In this document: piece by piece, positions 7,409 through 17,429 of the stretch
Numbering within the stretch: the first letter of the stretch is position 1
How the letters are laid out: every line of letters begins with the position of its first letter
Source of the DNA: Aliarcobacter cryaerophilus ATCC 43158
GTDB taxonomy: Bacteria > Campylobacterota > Campylobacteria > Campylobacterales > Arcobacteraceae
Assembly (NCBI RefSeq): GCF_003660105.1
Contig: NZ_CP032823.1
Location: forward strand, 1,178,001-1,242,000
Length of the DNA: 64,000 nt
Direction: 5' to 3'
The notes under the pieces: model-generated
Told to the model about the DNA's origin: nothing
The model's database searches: none
The model's input: only the letters and a program-made list of their open reading frames with translations
Made by a program: the position numbers and the translations under genes

Positions 7409-8374
7409 CTATCTTTTTAATAAATCTTTATCTTCTTCTAATACATCAGCTCTTAGTTGTTCTAAGTACTCAATTGGTAATTTCCCAGTTATCACTCCAG
7501 GAATATAACCTTTTACTGAAACAAAGTATGAATATACTGTTTCAAATGTAAAGAACGAAATAATTGCACTACCCATAAAATGGATAAATAGAATAAATCT
7601 TTTTATCTGTATTGTTTGAGCATGTGTTGCTGCATCTGGAAACATAAACCAGATTGTAAAACCACTTAATACAAGTAAAAACCCAAAAGCAACATACATA
7701 TAGTAGTTGATTCTATTCATAGGTTCATATTTTCCTCTTAAAAAGAATTTATGCCATATTTTAGAACTAGGTCTTACAAAGTATTTATGATCTTTAAATG
7801 CAATAACTGTAACAATAAACCAAACTGGAATCCAAGCAACACCAACAACTTCATGTGTAGCTCTCATAAGTCTAGGAAGATATCCTCCACCTGTCCAGTT
7901 TCCAAATGTTATTGAAAAACCAGTTATAAACAGATAAATCATAATTACAATATTTAATAAAAGAACAACTCTTTGAAAAAGTGAATAAACTTGCACTTTC
8001 TCATTTTCTCTTGTAATTTTAGCTTGTTTTCTACCTTTTGCAACAATAAACATTATTGTAAATAGACAAAATTCAAATAAAAAAACCCAAGGAAGAAGAT
8101 GTTGTCTCTCTTCAAATGCTCTTATAACTTCAGGAGCAATTGCATCATATCTAGGTCCAAAAAGACCTACTTCCATCTGTTGATATTGTGTTAAAGTATC
8201 AAAAGGTACAATTTGTCCAGTAAAATTTCCTTTTAACATTTGCATTAAAAATTGGTAAACATAGTTTATATCAGCTATTGAGGCCAACCAAAAATACCAA
8301 TATGTTAAAAGCATGAACAAAAAGCCTACTATTACGTAAGCTTTATATTCACTTAGAAAACTTTTATTTTCCAT
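7409..8374 (-). CDS. fdhC: Formate dehydrogenase cytochrome b subunit (gamma)
   Basis: The membrane di-haem cytochrome b subunit that passes electrons from the FdhAB dimer to menaquinone. Starting at the ATG at 8374 it has 321 residues (MENKSFLSEYKAY). Four or more hydrophobic helices include LLNIVIMIYLFITGFSITFG, RATHEVVGVAWIPVWF and FILFIHFMGSAIISFFTFE, with histidines in helices placed as in FdnI/FdhC haem ligands. An in-frame start at 8419 would overlap fdhB by 56 bases; the 8374 start overlaps by 11 and agrees better with the family. It is the last gene of the structural fdh operon. Confidence 0.9.
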   Translation of the reverse strand: MENKSFLSEYKAYVIVGFLFMLLTYWYFWLASIADINYVYQFLMQMLKGNFTGQIVPFDTLTQYQQMEVGLFGPRYDAIAPEVIRAFEERQHLLPWVFLFEFCLFTIMFIVAKGRKQAKITRENEKVQVYSLFQRVVLLLNIVIMIYLFITGFSITFGNWTGGGYLPRLMRATHEVVGVAWIPVWFIVTVIAFKDHKYFVRPSSKIWHKFFLRGKYEPMNRINYYMYVAFGFLLVLSGFTIWFMFPDAATHAQTIQIKRFILFIHFMGSAIISFFTFETVYSYFVSVKGYIPGVITGKLPIEYLEQLRADVLEEDKDLLKR

Positions 8375-8978
8375 AAGCTTTATCCCAACCAAATGGTGCT
8401 GATTGAGTTCCATGACCAAAAGATAAAACTCTTTGTCTATATATATTTGCTATAGATTCAGCATCTCCAACAAGTAGAGCTTTTGTTGAACACATAGCAG
8501 CACATACAGGAACTTTACCTTCAGCTATTCTATTTTGACCATATAGTTCTCTTTCATGTTCACTATTTGTATCTTCAGGACCACCAGCACACATAGTACA
8601 TTTATCCATAACACCTTTTGTACCAAAAGCTCCATTACTAGGAAATTGTGGTGCTCCAAAAGGACAAGCATATAAGCAGTATGAACAACCTATACATTTG
8701 TTTTTATCATGTAAAACGATACCATCTTCTCTAATGTAGAAACAATCAACTGGACAAACCTGTTCACAAGGTGCATCTGTACAATGCATACAAGCAACAG
8801 ATAATGAAAACTCCATTCCTTGTTTACCTTCATTTACAGTAACAACTTTTCTTCTACTAATCTCAACTGGTAACTCATGTGCTGAGGCACAAGCAACTGA
8901 ACAACCATCACAATGAATACATCTATTTTCATCACAATAGAATTTCATTCTTGCAAAATTTATTTTATTATTACTCAT
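8364..8978 (-). CDS. fdhB: Formate dehydrogenase iron-sulfur subunit (beta)
   Basis: A 204-residue ferredoxin-like electron-transfer subunit with cysteine clusters for four [4Fe-4S] centres: CIHCDGCSVAC, CMHCTDAPCEQVCPVDC, CIGCSYCLYACPFG and CTMC...CAAMC. It links the FdhA active site to the cytochrome b subunit on the periplasmic face. There is no signal peptide, as expected for a partner exported by hitch-hiking on Tat-targeted FdhA. The ribosome site AGGAG lies seven bases upstream of the ATG, ten bases after fdhA. Confidence 0.95.
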   Translation of the reverse strand: MSNNKINFARMKFYCDENRCIHCDGCSVACASAHELPVEISRRKVVTVNEGKQGMEFSLSVACMHCTDAPCEQVCPVDCFYIREDGIVLHDKNKCIGCSYCLYACPFGAPQFPSNGAFGTKGVMDKCTMCAGGPEDTNSEHERELYGQNRIAEGKVPVCAAMCSTKALLVGDAESIANIYRQRVLSFGHGTQSAPFGWDKAYGK

Positions 8979-8988
8979 GTTACTTCTC

Positions 8989-11811
8989 CTAAGCTCTTTC
9001 TACTCTACATAAACCACCTTTTGTTTCAGGGATTTGTGTAACTATGTCATAACCGTAGTTAGTAACTGTATTTGCACTTTCACCTATTGCATAAGGTAGC
9101 GTTCCAGTTGGATATCTATGGCTTAAATCAACACCTTCCATAATTCCAGCAAAGTGGAATGGTAGGAATACTCTATCAGGTGTAACAGAGTAAGAGTATT
9201 TTGCTTTAACTTTGATTTTCGTTCCATTTGGTGAATGAATCCACATCATAGAACCATCTCTAATACCATTTCTTCCTGCTAAATCTGGATTAATATCACA
9301 GAACATTTCAGGTGTTAATCTAGCTAAATATTTACTAGCTCTATTTTCAACACCAGCACCATTTAAATTTACTAATCTTCCAGTTACAAGATTTGTTGGG
9401 AAATCTTTTGCCCAATCTTGTTTTGTCTGTTCACTAATATATCTAGTATCAACTCTCCAGTGATCTTTTTTATCTGCAAAGCTTGGATAATCTTTAATTA
9501 AATCCGTTCTTGGAGTATGTAAAGGCTCTCTATGTTTTGGAATTGGATCAGCCCATTGCCAAACTTTTGCTCTTGCTTTTGCATTTCCATAAGGAGCAAT
9601 TCCAGCTTCGAGGCATTTTTCAACTATTAAGTTAGATTTATCAACTTTCCAGTTTGCACCCATTTTTGCTTTTTCATCTTCACTTAAAGTAATTTTTAAA
9701 ACAGCCTCAATATTCTCTTTTGTAATTTCAGGATATCCACCATCTTGAACTCCACCAACAGGTGCAGAACCTTTAGGCGACAACAATGAAACTCCCTCAT
9801 GCTCTAAACCAAAGTTTTGTCTAAATCCCATACCACCAAATTTAACTGGTTTTGTAATATCATAAAGATTTGGGCTTCCTGAGTGTTTTTCTGTCCAACA
9901 AGGCCATGGTAAACCATAGTATTCTCCAGCCATATCACCATAACCAGCTAGTGAAATCTCATCAAACATATGCCAATTGTCAGTATGTTTTTTAAGTCTT
10001 TCTGCTCTCCATCCAGTTAATCCAATAGTTTTAATAATTCTAGCTATCTCATTTGTTGCATCTTCTGGCCAAACAAAATCTTTACCTTTTTGCATTCCAG
10101 CAGTTAATTGCTCATAAAATCCTAATCTTTTTGCTAATTCAAACATGATTTCTTGATCAGGTTTTGATTCATACATAGGTTTTACAACTTCATATCTCCA
10201 TTGACCACTTCTATTCGTTGCAGTTACAGATCCAGCTGTTTCAAACTGAGTTGCTGCTGGTAAAATATAAACATCGTTTTGTTTATCAGTAATAATTGCA
10301 CCCTCATTTACAAATGGGTCACAAAATACTGCTAATTCTAACTTATCTAAAGCTTCTTTTACTTTTTTTGTTTGTGCAGTTGAAGTAATTCCATTACCCA
10401 TTACAAAAAGTGCTTTTAGATTAGTTCCAGCATTATGAATAGCATCTTCACCTTCCTGTCCAGCTAAAACTCCAGCCCACCAACGTGCAAGTGTAAATCC
10501 ATTTTTACCCATCCAAGAAGGATCTTTAAATCTTCCTTTAAGCCAATCAAAATCAACTCCCCAAGAAGAAGCAAAATATTTCCATGAACCTTCAGCTAAA
10601 CCATAATATCCTGGAAGTGAATCTGATAAACAACCAAAGTCTGTTGCACCTTGAACATTATCATGACCTCTTAAAATATTAGTTCCACCACCAGCAACTC
10701 CCATATTTCCAAGAGCCAATTGTAAAATTGGTGCCATTCTTGTATTTGAAGTTCCTATTGTATGTTGAGTTAATCCCATAGCCCATACCAAAGTTCCAGG
10801 TTTTGATGCTGCATAAAGTTTTGTAATTTGAACTATTAAATCAGCTTTAACTCCTGTTACATCAGCAACTCTTTCAATTGGCCAATTTTTAGCCTCTGCC
10901 ATAATATCTTCCATACCATAAACTCTATCATTAATAAAGTTTTTGTCATGCCAACCATTTTCAAAAATGATATTTAACATTCCATACATAAATGGAATAT
11001 CAGTACCTGGTCTAATTTGTGCATATAAATCTGCTTTTGCAGCAGTTTTAGTAAATCTTGGATCTACTACAATAATCTTTGCATTGTTTCTCTCTTTAGC
11101 TTTTAAAAAGTGTTGGAAACCAACTGGGTGATTAACCGCTGGATTTGCTCCAAAAATTATAATTGCTTTAGAGTTTTGAATATCTCCCAAAGAATTTGTC
11201 ATAGCACCATAACCCCATGTATTTGCCACACCGGCAACTGTTGAGCTATGTCAAATTCTAGCTTGATGATCTATATTGTTTGTTCCAAACATAGCAGCAA
11301 ATTTTCTATAGTAATATGCTTGCTCGTTATTAAATTTTGCTGATCCTAAAAACATTGCTGAATCAGGTCCATCTTTTTGTCTTAAATCTTCAAGTTTTGA
11401 TGCAATATTATTTAAAGCGTCATCCCATGAAATTCTTTGCCATTGACCATTTTTCTTAACCATTGGATATTTTAATCTAACCTCAGATTTAACCATATCA
11501 ATCATATCGGCACCTTTACAACAATGCCCTCCAAGTGATACAGGATGATCTTGTGCTACCTCTTGTCTTACCCACACACCATTTTGAACTTCTGCAATAA
11601 CACCACAACCAACTGAACATGCTGTACAAATTGTTTTTACAATTTTCGAACCAGGAAAAGGATTTTTAATCTCTTCTTGCGTTGCTGCTCTAGTTGCTAC
11701 TGTACTTGCAAAAGATGATGTAACTCCAAATGCTGTAGAAACTGCTGCCATTTTTAAAAACGACCGTCTTCCTACTTTTGCATTTAAAGCTTCATATGTA
11801 TTTGCTGACAT
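8989..11811 (-). CDS. fdhA: Selenocysteine formate dehydrogenase catalytic subunit FdhA (UGA read-through)
   Basis: The catalytic subunit oxidises formate to CO2 at a bis-molybdopterin Mo or W centre. The reading frame is interrupted only by TGA at 11251-11253, codon 187, in the context RI-U-HSSTVA. This aligns with the selenocysteine position of E. coli FdnG (RV-U-HGPTVA). The full product is 940 residues. It has a Tat signal (GRRSFLK, residues 14-20) and [4Fe-4S] ligands C62, C65 and C69 with C97 or C98. MGN-domain motifs include GANPAVNHPVGF and a C-terminal molydopterin dinucleotide-binding domain. An AGGAG site precedes the ATG. A SECIS-like hairpin follows the UGA. This is not a broken gene. 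Confidence 0.95.
11223..11253 (-). promoter_or_regulatory. Bacterial SECIS-like hairpin and in-frame Sec UGA in fdhA
   Basis: On the minus strand, TGA at 11253-11251 is followed after 13 bases by TTGCC-GGTGT-GGCAA, a five-pair stem with a GGU-containing loop. In E. coli fdhF the GGU of the SECIS apical loop also begins 18 bases after the UGA, so loop position and sequence both agree with SelB recognition. Lower-stem pairing is weaker and was judged only by eye. Confidence 0.8.
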
Positions 11812-11829
11812 AAGCTTCTCCTACTAAAT

Positions 11830-12042
11830 TTATTTTGCGTTTTTATAAAACTCTTCCCAAGCCATAGTTTTTTTGTATAGAATCTCTTTTTTATTAGATT
11901 TTCCAACAATAACACCATTGTTTGAATCATCTTGAACAGATGTTTCACCATTTCCAGCCAATACAACAGTACCAGTTGTAACAACTGCAGCAGCTGTGAT
12001 AATTGCTGCTTTTTTTGCAAAAGCTCTTCTGCTTTCTTGCAC
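11830..12042 (-). CDS. Small twin-arginine protein of the formate dehydrogenase region
   Basis: A 70-residue protein starting at GTG (12042) with a near-perfect AAGGAGG ribosome site six bases upstream. It begins QESRRAFAKKAAIITAAAVV, a twin-arginine type signal/anchor, followed by a short polar tail ending EEFYKNAK. Proteins of this size and position are a recognised family next to formate dehydrogenase genes ('formate dehydrogenase region TAT target'). The molecular role is unknown; assembly or membrane retention of the enzyme is a guess. It lies 18 bases upstream of fdhA. Confidence 0.85.
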   Translation of the reverse strand: MQESRRAFAKKAAIITAAAVVTTGTVVLAGNGETSVQDDSNNGVIVGKSNKKEILYKKTMAWEEFYKNAK

Positions 12043-12069
12043 GACTGACCTCCTTATAGAAATTAAGCC

Positions 12070-12144
12070 CCTCTAAACTTAAGAGACTTTATAAAAAAAG
12101 CTTAACTTTTTTTATAAAATCCCTAAAAAGGTATTCCTTTTTAG
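12070..12144 (-). promoter_or_regulatory. Three consecutive hairpins between the TorD-type gene and the fdh structural genes
   Basis: In transcription order: CTAAAAAGG/CCTTTTTAG with a four-base loop (12123-12144, overlapping the stop codon); a perfect 13-bp stem TTTATAAAAAAAG/CTTTTTTTATAAA with a five-base loop (12088-12118); and CTCT/AGAG (12070-12084). None is followed by a clean long U-tract on the minus strand. They could be an attenuator or RNA-processing block that separates low chaperone expression from high FdhA expression. Confidence 0.55.
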
Positions 12145-12869
12145 TTTTTAGGACCTAAAGCTTTTAGTGCTTTATTTTTAGCTCTTCTTTCTCTTTCTTC
12201 AGCAGATATATCGCCCCAGTTATCAGTTACTTGTTTTTTAGCTTTATCTTTTTTTACTGGTTTTGTAACCTCTAAATATAATCTTTCAAACTCAATAAAT
12301 GAGTGTAAAACAACCATAAGTTCTTTATAAATATTTGCTTTTTTATGCTCATAAATTCTTCTTGCAAACTCATCTACAAAAGGATTTAAAATCTGTTCAA
12401 AAATACAATGAACAGTATTTTCATACTGTTTTTCTCCAAGAGCAATTGAATTAGACAATTCAGACATTATTGAAAATATGAAACCAACAGAATCTTCATA
12501 TTCAAAATATTTTTTTTCATCACGTCTAAGCCTTGTTTTTGCAACAAATTGAATCATCTCTACTCTTTTTTTACCAGATTCAACACCCTCATCATAAAAA
12601 GAAGCTGTTTGTCTAACTTTTTCATAAACAGGATTATGAAAAATATCATCATACTCTTGTATTAAAGATTGATTTGAATCTTTATCTAGAAGATTTAAAA
12701 TATTTTTGATAGACTCTTCAGAAGCTTCATCCAAAGAGCTATCTTTTAAAAGATTTAAAAGTCTAAAAAGTTCAAAATAGTTTTTTATATCTGAACTTGG
12801 AACAAAAAAGTTTGCAAATAAGTTGTAATATATTGCTCTAGCCTTATTTATAGATTGTGTATCTTGCAT
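12141..12869 (-). CDS. TorD/DmsD-family chaperone for formate dehydrogenase
   Basis: A 242-residue, all-helical cytoplasmic protein. The stretch QEYDDIFHNPVYEKVRQTASFYDEGVESGKKR resembles the conserved core of TorD-family chaperones, which hold molybdoenzyme precursors and their Tat signals until cofactor insertion is complete. The C-terminus is lysine-rich (KPVKKDKAKKQ). It lies between the polyferredoxin and the FdhA genes, so FdhA is the likely client. A typical AAGGA ribosome site precedes the ATG. Confidence 0.82.
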   Translation of the reverse strand: MQDTQSINKARAIYYNLFANFFVPSSDIKNYFELFRLLNLLKDSSLDEASEESIKNILNLLDKDSNQSLIQEYDDIFHNPVYEKVRQTASFYDEGVESGKKRVEMIQFVAKTRLRRDEKKYFEYEDSVGFIFSIMSELSNSIALGEKQYENTVHCIFEQILNPFVDEFARRIYEHKKANIYKELMVVLHSFIEFERLYLEVTKPVKKDKAKKQVTDNWGDISAEERERRAKNKALKALGPKN

Positions 12870-12878
12870 TTTTTATCC

Positions 12879-14555
12879 TTATTTTCTATTATCAAAATAG
12901 TTTTGCATCATAATTTTAGGCTTACAATTAGCACAACAATACAAACTTCTTACTTTTACAGGATCACTTGCAAAAATTGTTGCCATTTTAGAAGCAATTT
13001 TTTCTATTGCTTTTGTTGTTGCAAATTCAACTCCACACTCAACACATGCAAAAAGTTTATCTTGAGCTAAAACACTCTCTTTAAACCAAGTTGGTTTTAG
13101 TTCAATTACATCTTGTTTTATTGTTAAGCAATTTGCTTCAGGACAAGACATTTCACAATATCCACATGCTGTACAAATACTTGGATTAATTCTTAAAGTA
13201 TTATCACTAGCATCAGCAACTAAAGCTCCAACATTACAAGCACCTACACAAACTAGGCACAAAGTACATGTATCTTGATTTACTTCAACTTTTGCGTAAT
13301 GAATATGTTCTCCTGTTTTAATCTCTCCTAAATCATCATTTCCAACAATCTTTTGAAGTCTATGAGAAAAAACTTCTCTTTTTTTGAAGCCATCTTGATT
13401 GAAGTTAAAATAAGAGTTTTCCACAAAAGATACTTCTTTTAAAGCCAAAGCTAATTCATCTTCATTCATAGCAATTAAGACAGCATCTTTTTGGTATTTT
13501 TTTTGATATATATCATTTAATATTCTAATAGCATCTTTTGTACCTTTTGACAAAAAATCACTATAAAAAATAACTTGAGAACTCGATATTTGAAGTAAAG
13601 TTAGAAGTGTTCCTTCATGTAAGAATTTTTCACCTTCAATTGCAAAAGGCAAGATGTTTTCTTTAAGATTTATATTTAGATTTTCCAAAGACATTTTTGA
13701 AGGAATAATTAAAGGGTGTGTTTCTTTATAAAACTTTGATATTTCATAAAGTGAGTCTTTATTTGTAGGAGTATAATCTATTGCTCCACTTGGGCAAACA
13801 CTTACACATCCACCACAACCGTGACAATCTACTTGAGAGAAAGTTAAAGTTTTTGTTGTATCATCTTTTGTAATAGCAACAGTTGGGCAAACTTCTTCAC
13901 ACTTACTACAAACTACTTCTCTTCTTCCATCATATTGACAAATAGTTTTATCATAAGTTGTAAATTTTCTATATGAGAATGAGTTTAAATTATCTTTTAA
14001 TATTTTAACTACTTCATCTATGCTACTTAAGTTTGGGTCAAAAACTCCAATTCTCTCTTTTGGAGATGGTTTTGCATCAAACCAAACTATTTGAGAAACT
14101 CTTAAAGTTATATCTTTATGACTATCTTTTACTATTACTTCAAAGTTTCCAATTTCACCACTTATAGTTTTTAAAATAGTTTCATCTATTCTAAACAGTT
14201 CAAAATCATCTTTAGATATTTGTGAAGTAAAACTATCATATTCCTCTTGGTTTTTAGTAATTAACAAAACCTCTTTTGAAATATCAACACTATGTGAAAT
14301 ATCTTGTGCAAAATCAAATCTTGTAGCATTTATCTCATATAGTTTTAAAACATTTTCGATTTTTCTTGATAAGTCATCTTGTGAATTTTTAATATAAAAA
14401 TCTATCTCATTTGCAATAAATTCACTATTTACATCTTTTGAATTCGATATTAAAAAGCTTTTACCCTCAATATCATCTAAACTAGTAGTTACATGGATCT
14501 TTTCACTTAAAGGGAAATCCAACCCTTCTTTATTATGGTATATATACTCTTGCAT
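12879..14555 (-). CDS. FDH-associated polyferredoxin with C-terminal CxxC pairs
   Basis: A 558-residue cytoplasmic protein, first gene of the fdh operon. The N-terminal half (1-210) has no recognised motif. Near residue 220 is CSKCEEVCP followed by CHGCGGCVSVCP, a two-cluster ferredoxin module. A second module, CTLCLVCVGAC and CTACGYCEMSCPEANC, lies near residues 425-480. The C-terminus has CVECG and CCANC pairs, like a zinc or cluster site. At least four [4Fe-4S] clusters are expected. Related proteins occur beside Campylobacterota formate dehydrogenase genes; electron donation in maturation is possible, but the exact role is unknown. Confidence 0.8.
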   Translation of the reverse strand: MQEYIYHNKEGLDFPLSEKIHVTTSLDDIEGKSFLISNSKDVNSEFIANEIDFYIKNSQDDLSRKIENVLKLYEINATRFDFAQDISHSVDISKEVLLITKNQEEYDSFTSQISKDDFELFRIDETILKTISGEIGNFEVIVKDSHKDITLRVSQIVWFDAKPSPKERIGVFDPNLSSIDEVVKILKDNLNSFSYRKFTTYDKTICQYDGRREVVCSKCEEVCPTVAITKDDTTKTLTFSQVDCHGCGGCVSVCPSGAIDYTPTNKDSLYEISKFYKETHPLIIPSKMSLENLNINLKENILPFAIEGEKFLHEGTLLTLLQISSSQVIFYSDFLSKGTKDAIRILNDIYQKKYQKDAVLIAMNEDELALALKEVSFVENSYFNFNQDGFKKREVFSHRLQKIVGNDDLGEIKTGEHIHYAKVEVNQDTCTLCLVCVGACNVGALVADASDNTLRINPSICTACGYCEMSCPEANCLTIKQDVIELKPTWFKESVLAQDKLFACVECGVEFATTKAIEKIASKMATIFASDPVKVRSLYCCANCKPKIMMQNYFDNRK

Positions 14556-14700
14556 AACCTATGCCCTTAATTTTTAGTAAAAAATATTTTACCATATTTT
14601 ATATATAAAGAAGTTAAATAAACCTGAATTTATATATATTAAAAAGTATCATATTACAATTAAACTGAGAGTTTTAAACACAAACAATGTAAACTTATGA

Positions 14701-15852
14701 ATGATTAAAAAAATTTTATTTGTTACACTTATTATTATTTTAATATTTCTAATATATTTTGAAAAAACTAAATCAAAAAATGAGATATTAATAGCTTCTT
14801 CTATGCCACAAAGTTCTGGTTTAAAAGCTTGGGGAGATTCTGTTTTAATTGCTACAAATAGCTATTTTAACTATGCAAATGATAACAATTTGATAAAAGA
14901 TAAAAAAATTGTTTTAAAAGTTCTTGATGATAAATATGAACCTGATTTAACCTATGAAAATATAACAAACCTTTTAAAAGATGATATTTTATCTTTTTAT
15001 GGAATAGTTGGAACTCCTACAAATAAGAGAGTCCTTCCTCTTTTAGAAGATAGTGAAATAGTATATTTCTCACCATTTTCAGGTGCACAATTTTTAAGAG
15101 ATAAAAATCTTTCAAATATTATAAACTTTAGACCTTCTTACAAACAAGAACTAGAAACTCTTTTAAATTATATTGTAGATGAAAAAAAATTAGAAAAAAT
15201 AGCAATTTTTTATCAAAATGATGAGTATGGAGAAGAGGGATATATATCCACTTTAGAAATCCTAAAAAACAAAAATATAGAACTAATATCAACAGGTACA
15301 TACAAAAGAAATACCCTTTCTATAAATCATGCTTTTAATGAAATTAAAAACTCAAAACCTGAAGTAATATTAATGATTGGTGCATATAAGGCAAACTCTT
15401 TATTTATTAAAAAAGCAAAAAATGATGAAGTTTTAAAAAATGTAATATTTTGCAATATCTCATTTGGAGATGCGAACTCTATTGTAAAAGAGCTAGAAGA
15501 TTCAAATACTAATACAAAAAATCTAATTTTTTCTCAAATAGTTCCAAACTACAATGATAAATCTTTAAAAATAGTTCAAGAGTATCAAGAAATTATTCAA
15601 AAATATTCAAAAGAGAGTAATTTTGGATTCATATCATTTGAGGCATTTTTAGCTTCAAAGGTTTTGGTAAATCAAATATCAAAAATAGAAAAATCAGGAA
15701 ATTTAAACTCAAAAAATCTATTAAATGCTTTAAAAAACCCACCAAAAAATATTTTATATGAATTAGAGTTAGATTTTAAAAACAATCAACTTCTAAATAA
15801 AACATATCTTTTTGAGTATGAAAATGGAAACTTTAAAGAGATTGAAAAATGA
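14701..15852 (+). CDS. Periplasmic substrate-binding protein of a sensory system
   Basis: A 383-residue protein with an N-terminal hydrophobic segment (residues 4-21) and a type I periplasmic-binding fold like branched-chain amino-acid receptors (Peripla_BP_6). Supporting stretches are GIVGTPTNKRVLPLLED, IAIFYQNDEYGEEGY and VILMIGAYKANSLFIKKAK. There are no transporter permease or ATPase genes nearby. Instead it overlaps a histidine kinase by four bases (ATGA), so it most likely presents a ligand to the kinase. It is divergent from the fdh operon across a 145-base gap. The ligand is unknown, and no good Shine-Dalgarno sequence precedes the ATG. Confidence 0.78.
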   Translation: MIKKILFVTLIIILIFLIYFEKTKSKNEILIASSMPQSSGLKAWGDSVLIATNSYFNYANDNNLIKDKKIVLKVLDDKYEPDLTYENITNLLKDDILSFYGIVGTPTNKRVLPLLEDSEIVYFSPFSGAQFLRDKNLSNIINFRPSYKQELETLLNYIVDEKKLEKIAIFYQNDEYGEEGYISTLEILKNKNIELISTGTYKRNTLSINHAFNEIKNSKPEVILMIGAYKANSLFIKKAKNDEVLKNVIFCNISFGDANSIVKELEDSNTNTKNLIFSQIVPNYNDKSLKIVQEYQEIIQKYSKESNFGFISFEAFLASKVLVNQISKIEKSGNLNSKNLLNALKNPPKNILYELELDFKNNQLLNKTYLFEYENGNFKEIEK

Positions 15853-17429
15853 AAAAAGTTTTAAACTATTTTAATAACTTAAAATTTTCATACAAAGCAA
15901 ATTTCCTAATTTTTATAATTGCTGGTGGAATGTTTACTATTATAATACTATCTCAATTATCTATTTTTATTTTAAAAAATGATTTTGATACACTTTTTGA
16001 TAAAAGAACAAAAACTCTAATAAAACTTGAAAATATAAATGATTCATATAGAATAAATATTCAAAATACTTTAAGCGAATTTGAAAAGAACAATCTAAAC
16101 TATGAGCAAACTTTAGAAGTTTTAAAAATAGCAAATGAGATAATAAATAAGAATTGGAGTGAGTATAAAAATACCTCATATTCTACAAAAACTAATTTTG
16201 TAATAAATTATATACAAAAACATTTTTCAAATAAAAACTACTATAAAAATGAGTTAATAAAAAATTTAAATATCCAAAATGTTGATGATAAGATGAATAA
16301 AATATTACAATATTTAAATGATATAAAACAAAAAAATGATAAAGAATACTTTACGAATTTAAATTTTGAAATAGATACTATATTGGTCTATTTAGGAAGT
16401 TTAGTAAATTATGATTTAAATTTAGCAATAAATGAAAAAAGAGATACCGATAATATCTTTCATCTTATAACAATTTTTTCTTTTATCTCTATCTTTTTAG
16501 TTGTTTTATTTACAATATTTTTATCTTTATTTATAACTGTACACTTTAGAAAAATTCATGATTTGCAAGAAAAAATTGTAGAAGAAAAAACTAAAGAGCT
16601 AAAAGAGTTAAACGCAAATTTGGAATTAAAAATATCTCAAGAGGTTTCAAAAAATAGAAAAAAAGATATTATTATGTTTCAGCAAGCAAGATTTGCATCT
16701 TTAGGAGAAATGTTAAATAATATAGCACACCAGTGGAGACAACCTTTAGGTTCTTTATCTATGATTATTCAAAGTTTTCAAACAAAAATGAGGCTAAATA
16801 AACTTTCACTTGATTTTGTAGAACAAAAAGTTTCAGATGCCCTACTTTTAGCACAAAATATGTCAAATACACTTGATGATTTTAAAAATTTCTTCAGCCC
16901 AAATAAATCGAAAAATAGCTTTTTTATAAAAGATTGTGTAGAAAATTCGATAGAATTATCAAAATATTTTTTAAATAAAGAGAATATAAAAGTAGATTTA
17001 ATTGTTAAAAAAGATACAAAAATATATAGCTTTGAAAATGAACTATCTCATGTTTTTTTAAATATAATATCAAACTCAAAAGATGCTTTAATAAATAATA
17101 TCTCTAAAGAAAATAGAGTAATAAGAATTATTGTAAATTGCAAAAAAGATTTTGTTTTTGTAAATATTAGTGATAATGGTGGAGGAATTCCTACACTTAT
17201 TATGCCAAAAATATTTGAACCATATTACACAACAAAATACAAAAGTGCAGGAACTGGAATTGGACTTTATATGTCAAAGCAGATTGTTGAGAAGCATATA
17301 AAAGGGCAAATTACTTGTAAAAATATAGAAATAGTTATAGATAATCAAATATGTAAAGGAACATCATTTTTGATAAAAATACCAATAAATAAAGAAATTA
17401 TTGAAGAAAAAAAGGAAAAAAATGAATAA
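15849..17429 (+). CDS. Membrane sensor histidine kinase partnered with the binding protein
   Basis: A 526-residue kinase with two membrane segments (about residues 18-38 and 205-230) enclosing a periplasmic domain of about 165 residues. A coiled coil precedes the H-box. The phosphorylated histidine is H294 in NIAHQWRQPLGSL, followed by the N-box (FLNIISNSKDAL), DNGGGIP and GTGIGLYMSK. The HQWRQPL box is typical of Campylobacterota kinases. The periplasmic domain probably docks the product of the preceding gene. The adjacent response regulator overlaps its 3' end. Confidence 0.9.
   Translation: MKKVLNYFNNLKFSYKANFLIFIIAGGMFTIIILSQLSIFILKNDFDTLFDKRTKTLIKLENINDSYRINIQNTLSEFEKNNLNYEQTLEVLKIANEIINKNWSEYKNTSYSTKTNFVINYIQKHFSNKNYYKNELIKNLNIQNVDDKMNKILQYLNDIKQKNDKEYFTNLNFEIDTILVYLGSLVNYDLNLAINEKRDTDNIFHLITIFSFISIFLVVLFTIFLSLFITVHFRKIHDLQEKIVEEKTKELKELNANLELKISQEVSKNRKKDIIMFQQARFASLGEMLNNIAHQWRQPLGSLSMIIQSFQTKMRLNKLSLDFVEQKVSDALLLAQNMSNTLDDFKNFFSPNKSKNSFFIKDCVENSIELSKYFLNKENIKVDLIVKKDTKIYSFENELSHVFLNIISNSKDALINNISKENRVIRIIVNCKKDFVFVNISDNGGGIPTLIMPKIFEPYYTTKYKSAGTGIGLYMSKQIVEKHIKGQITCKNIEIVIDNQICKGTSFLIKIPINKEIIEEKKEKNE

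Noticed and set aside
8989-11229. Reading the FdhA region as two genes or a pseudogene interrupted by TGA
   Set aside because: The TGA is at the known selenocysteine position, the frame is intact on both sides, and a SECIS-like hairpin follows.
11784-12020. A 78-residue ORF overlapping the small twin-arginine protein in another frame
   Set aside because: Low-complexity Leu/Gln-rich translation with no ribosome site; it is the shadow of the twin-arginine gene and of the fdhA start.
14701-15852. An amino-acid ABC transporter system
   Set aside because: Only the binding protein is present; it overlaps a histidine kinase and no permease or ATPase is nearby.
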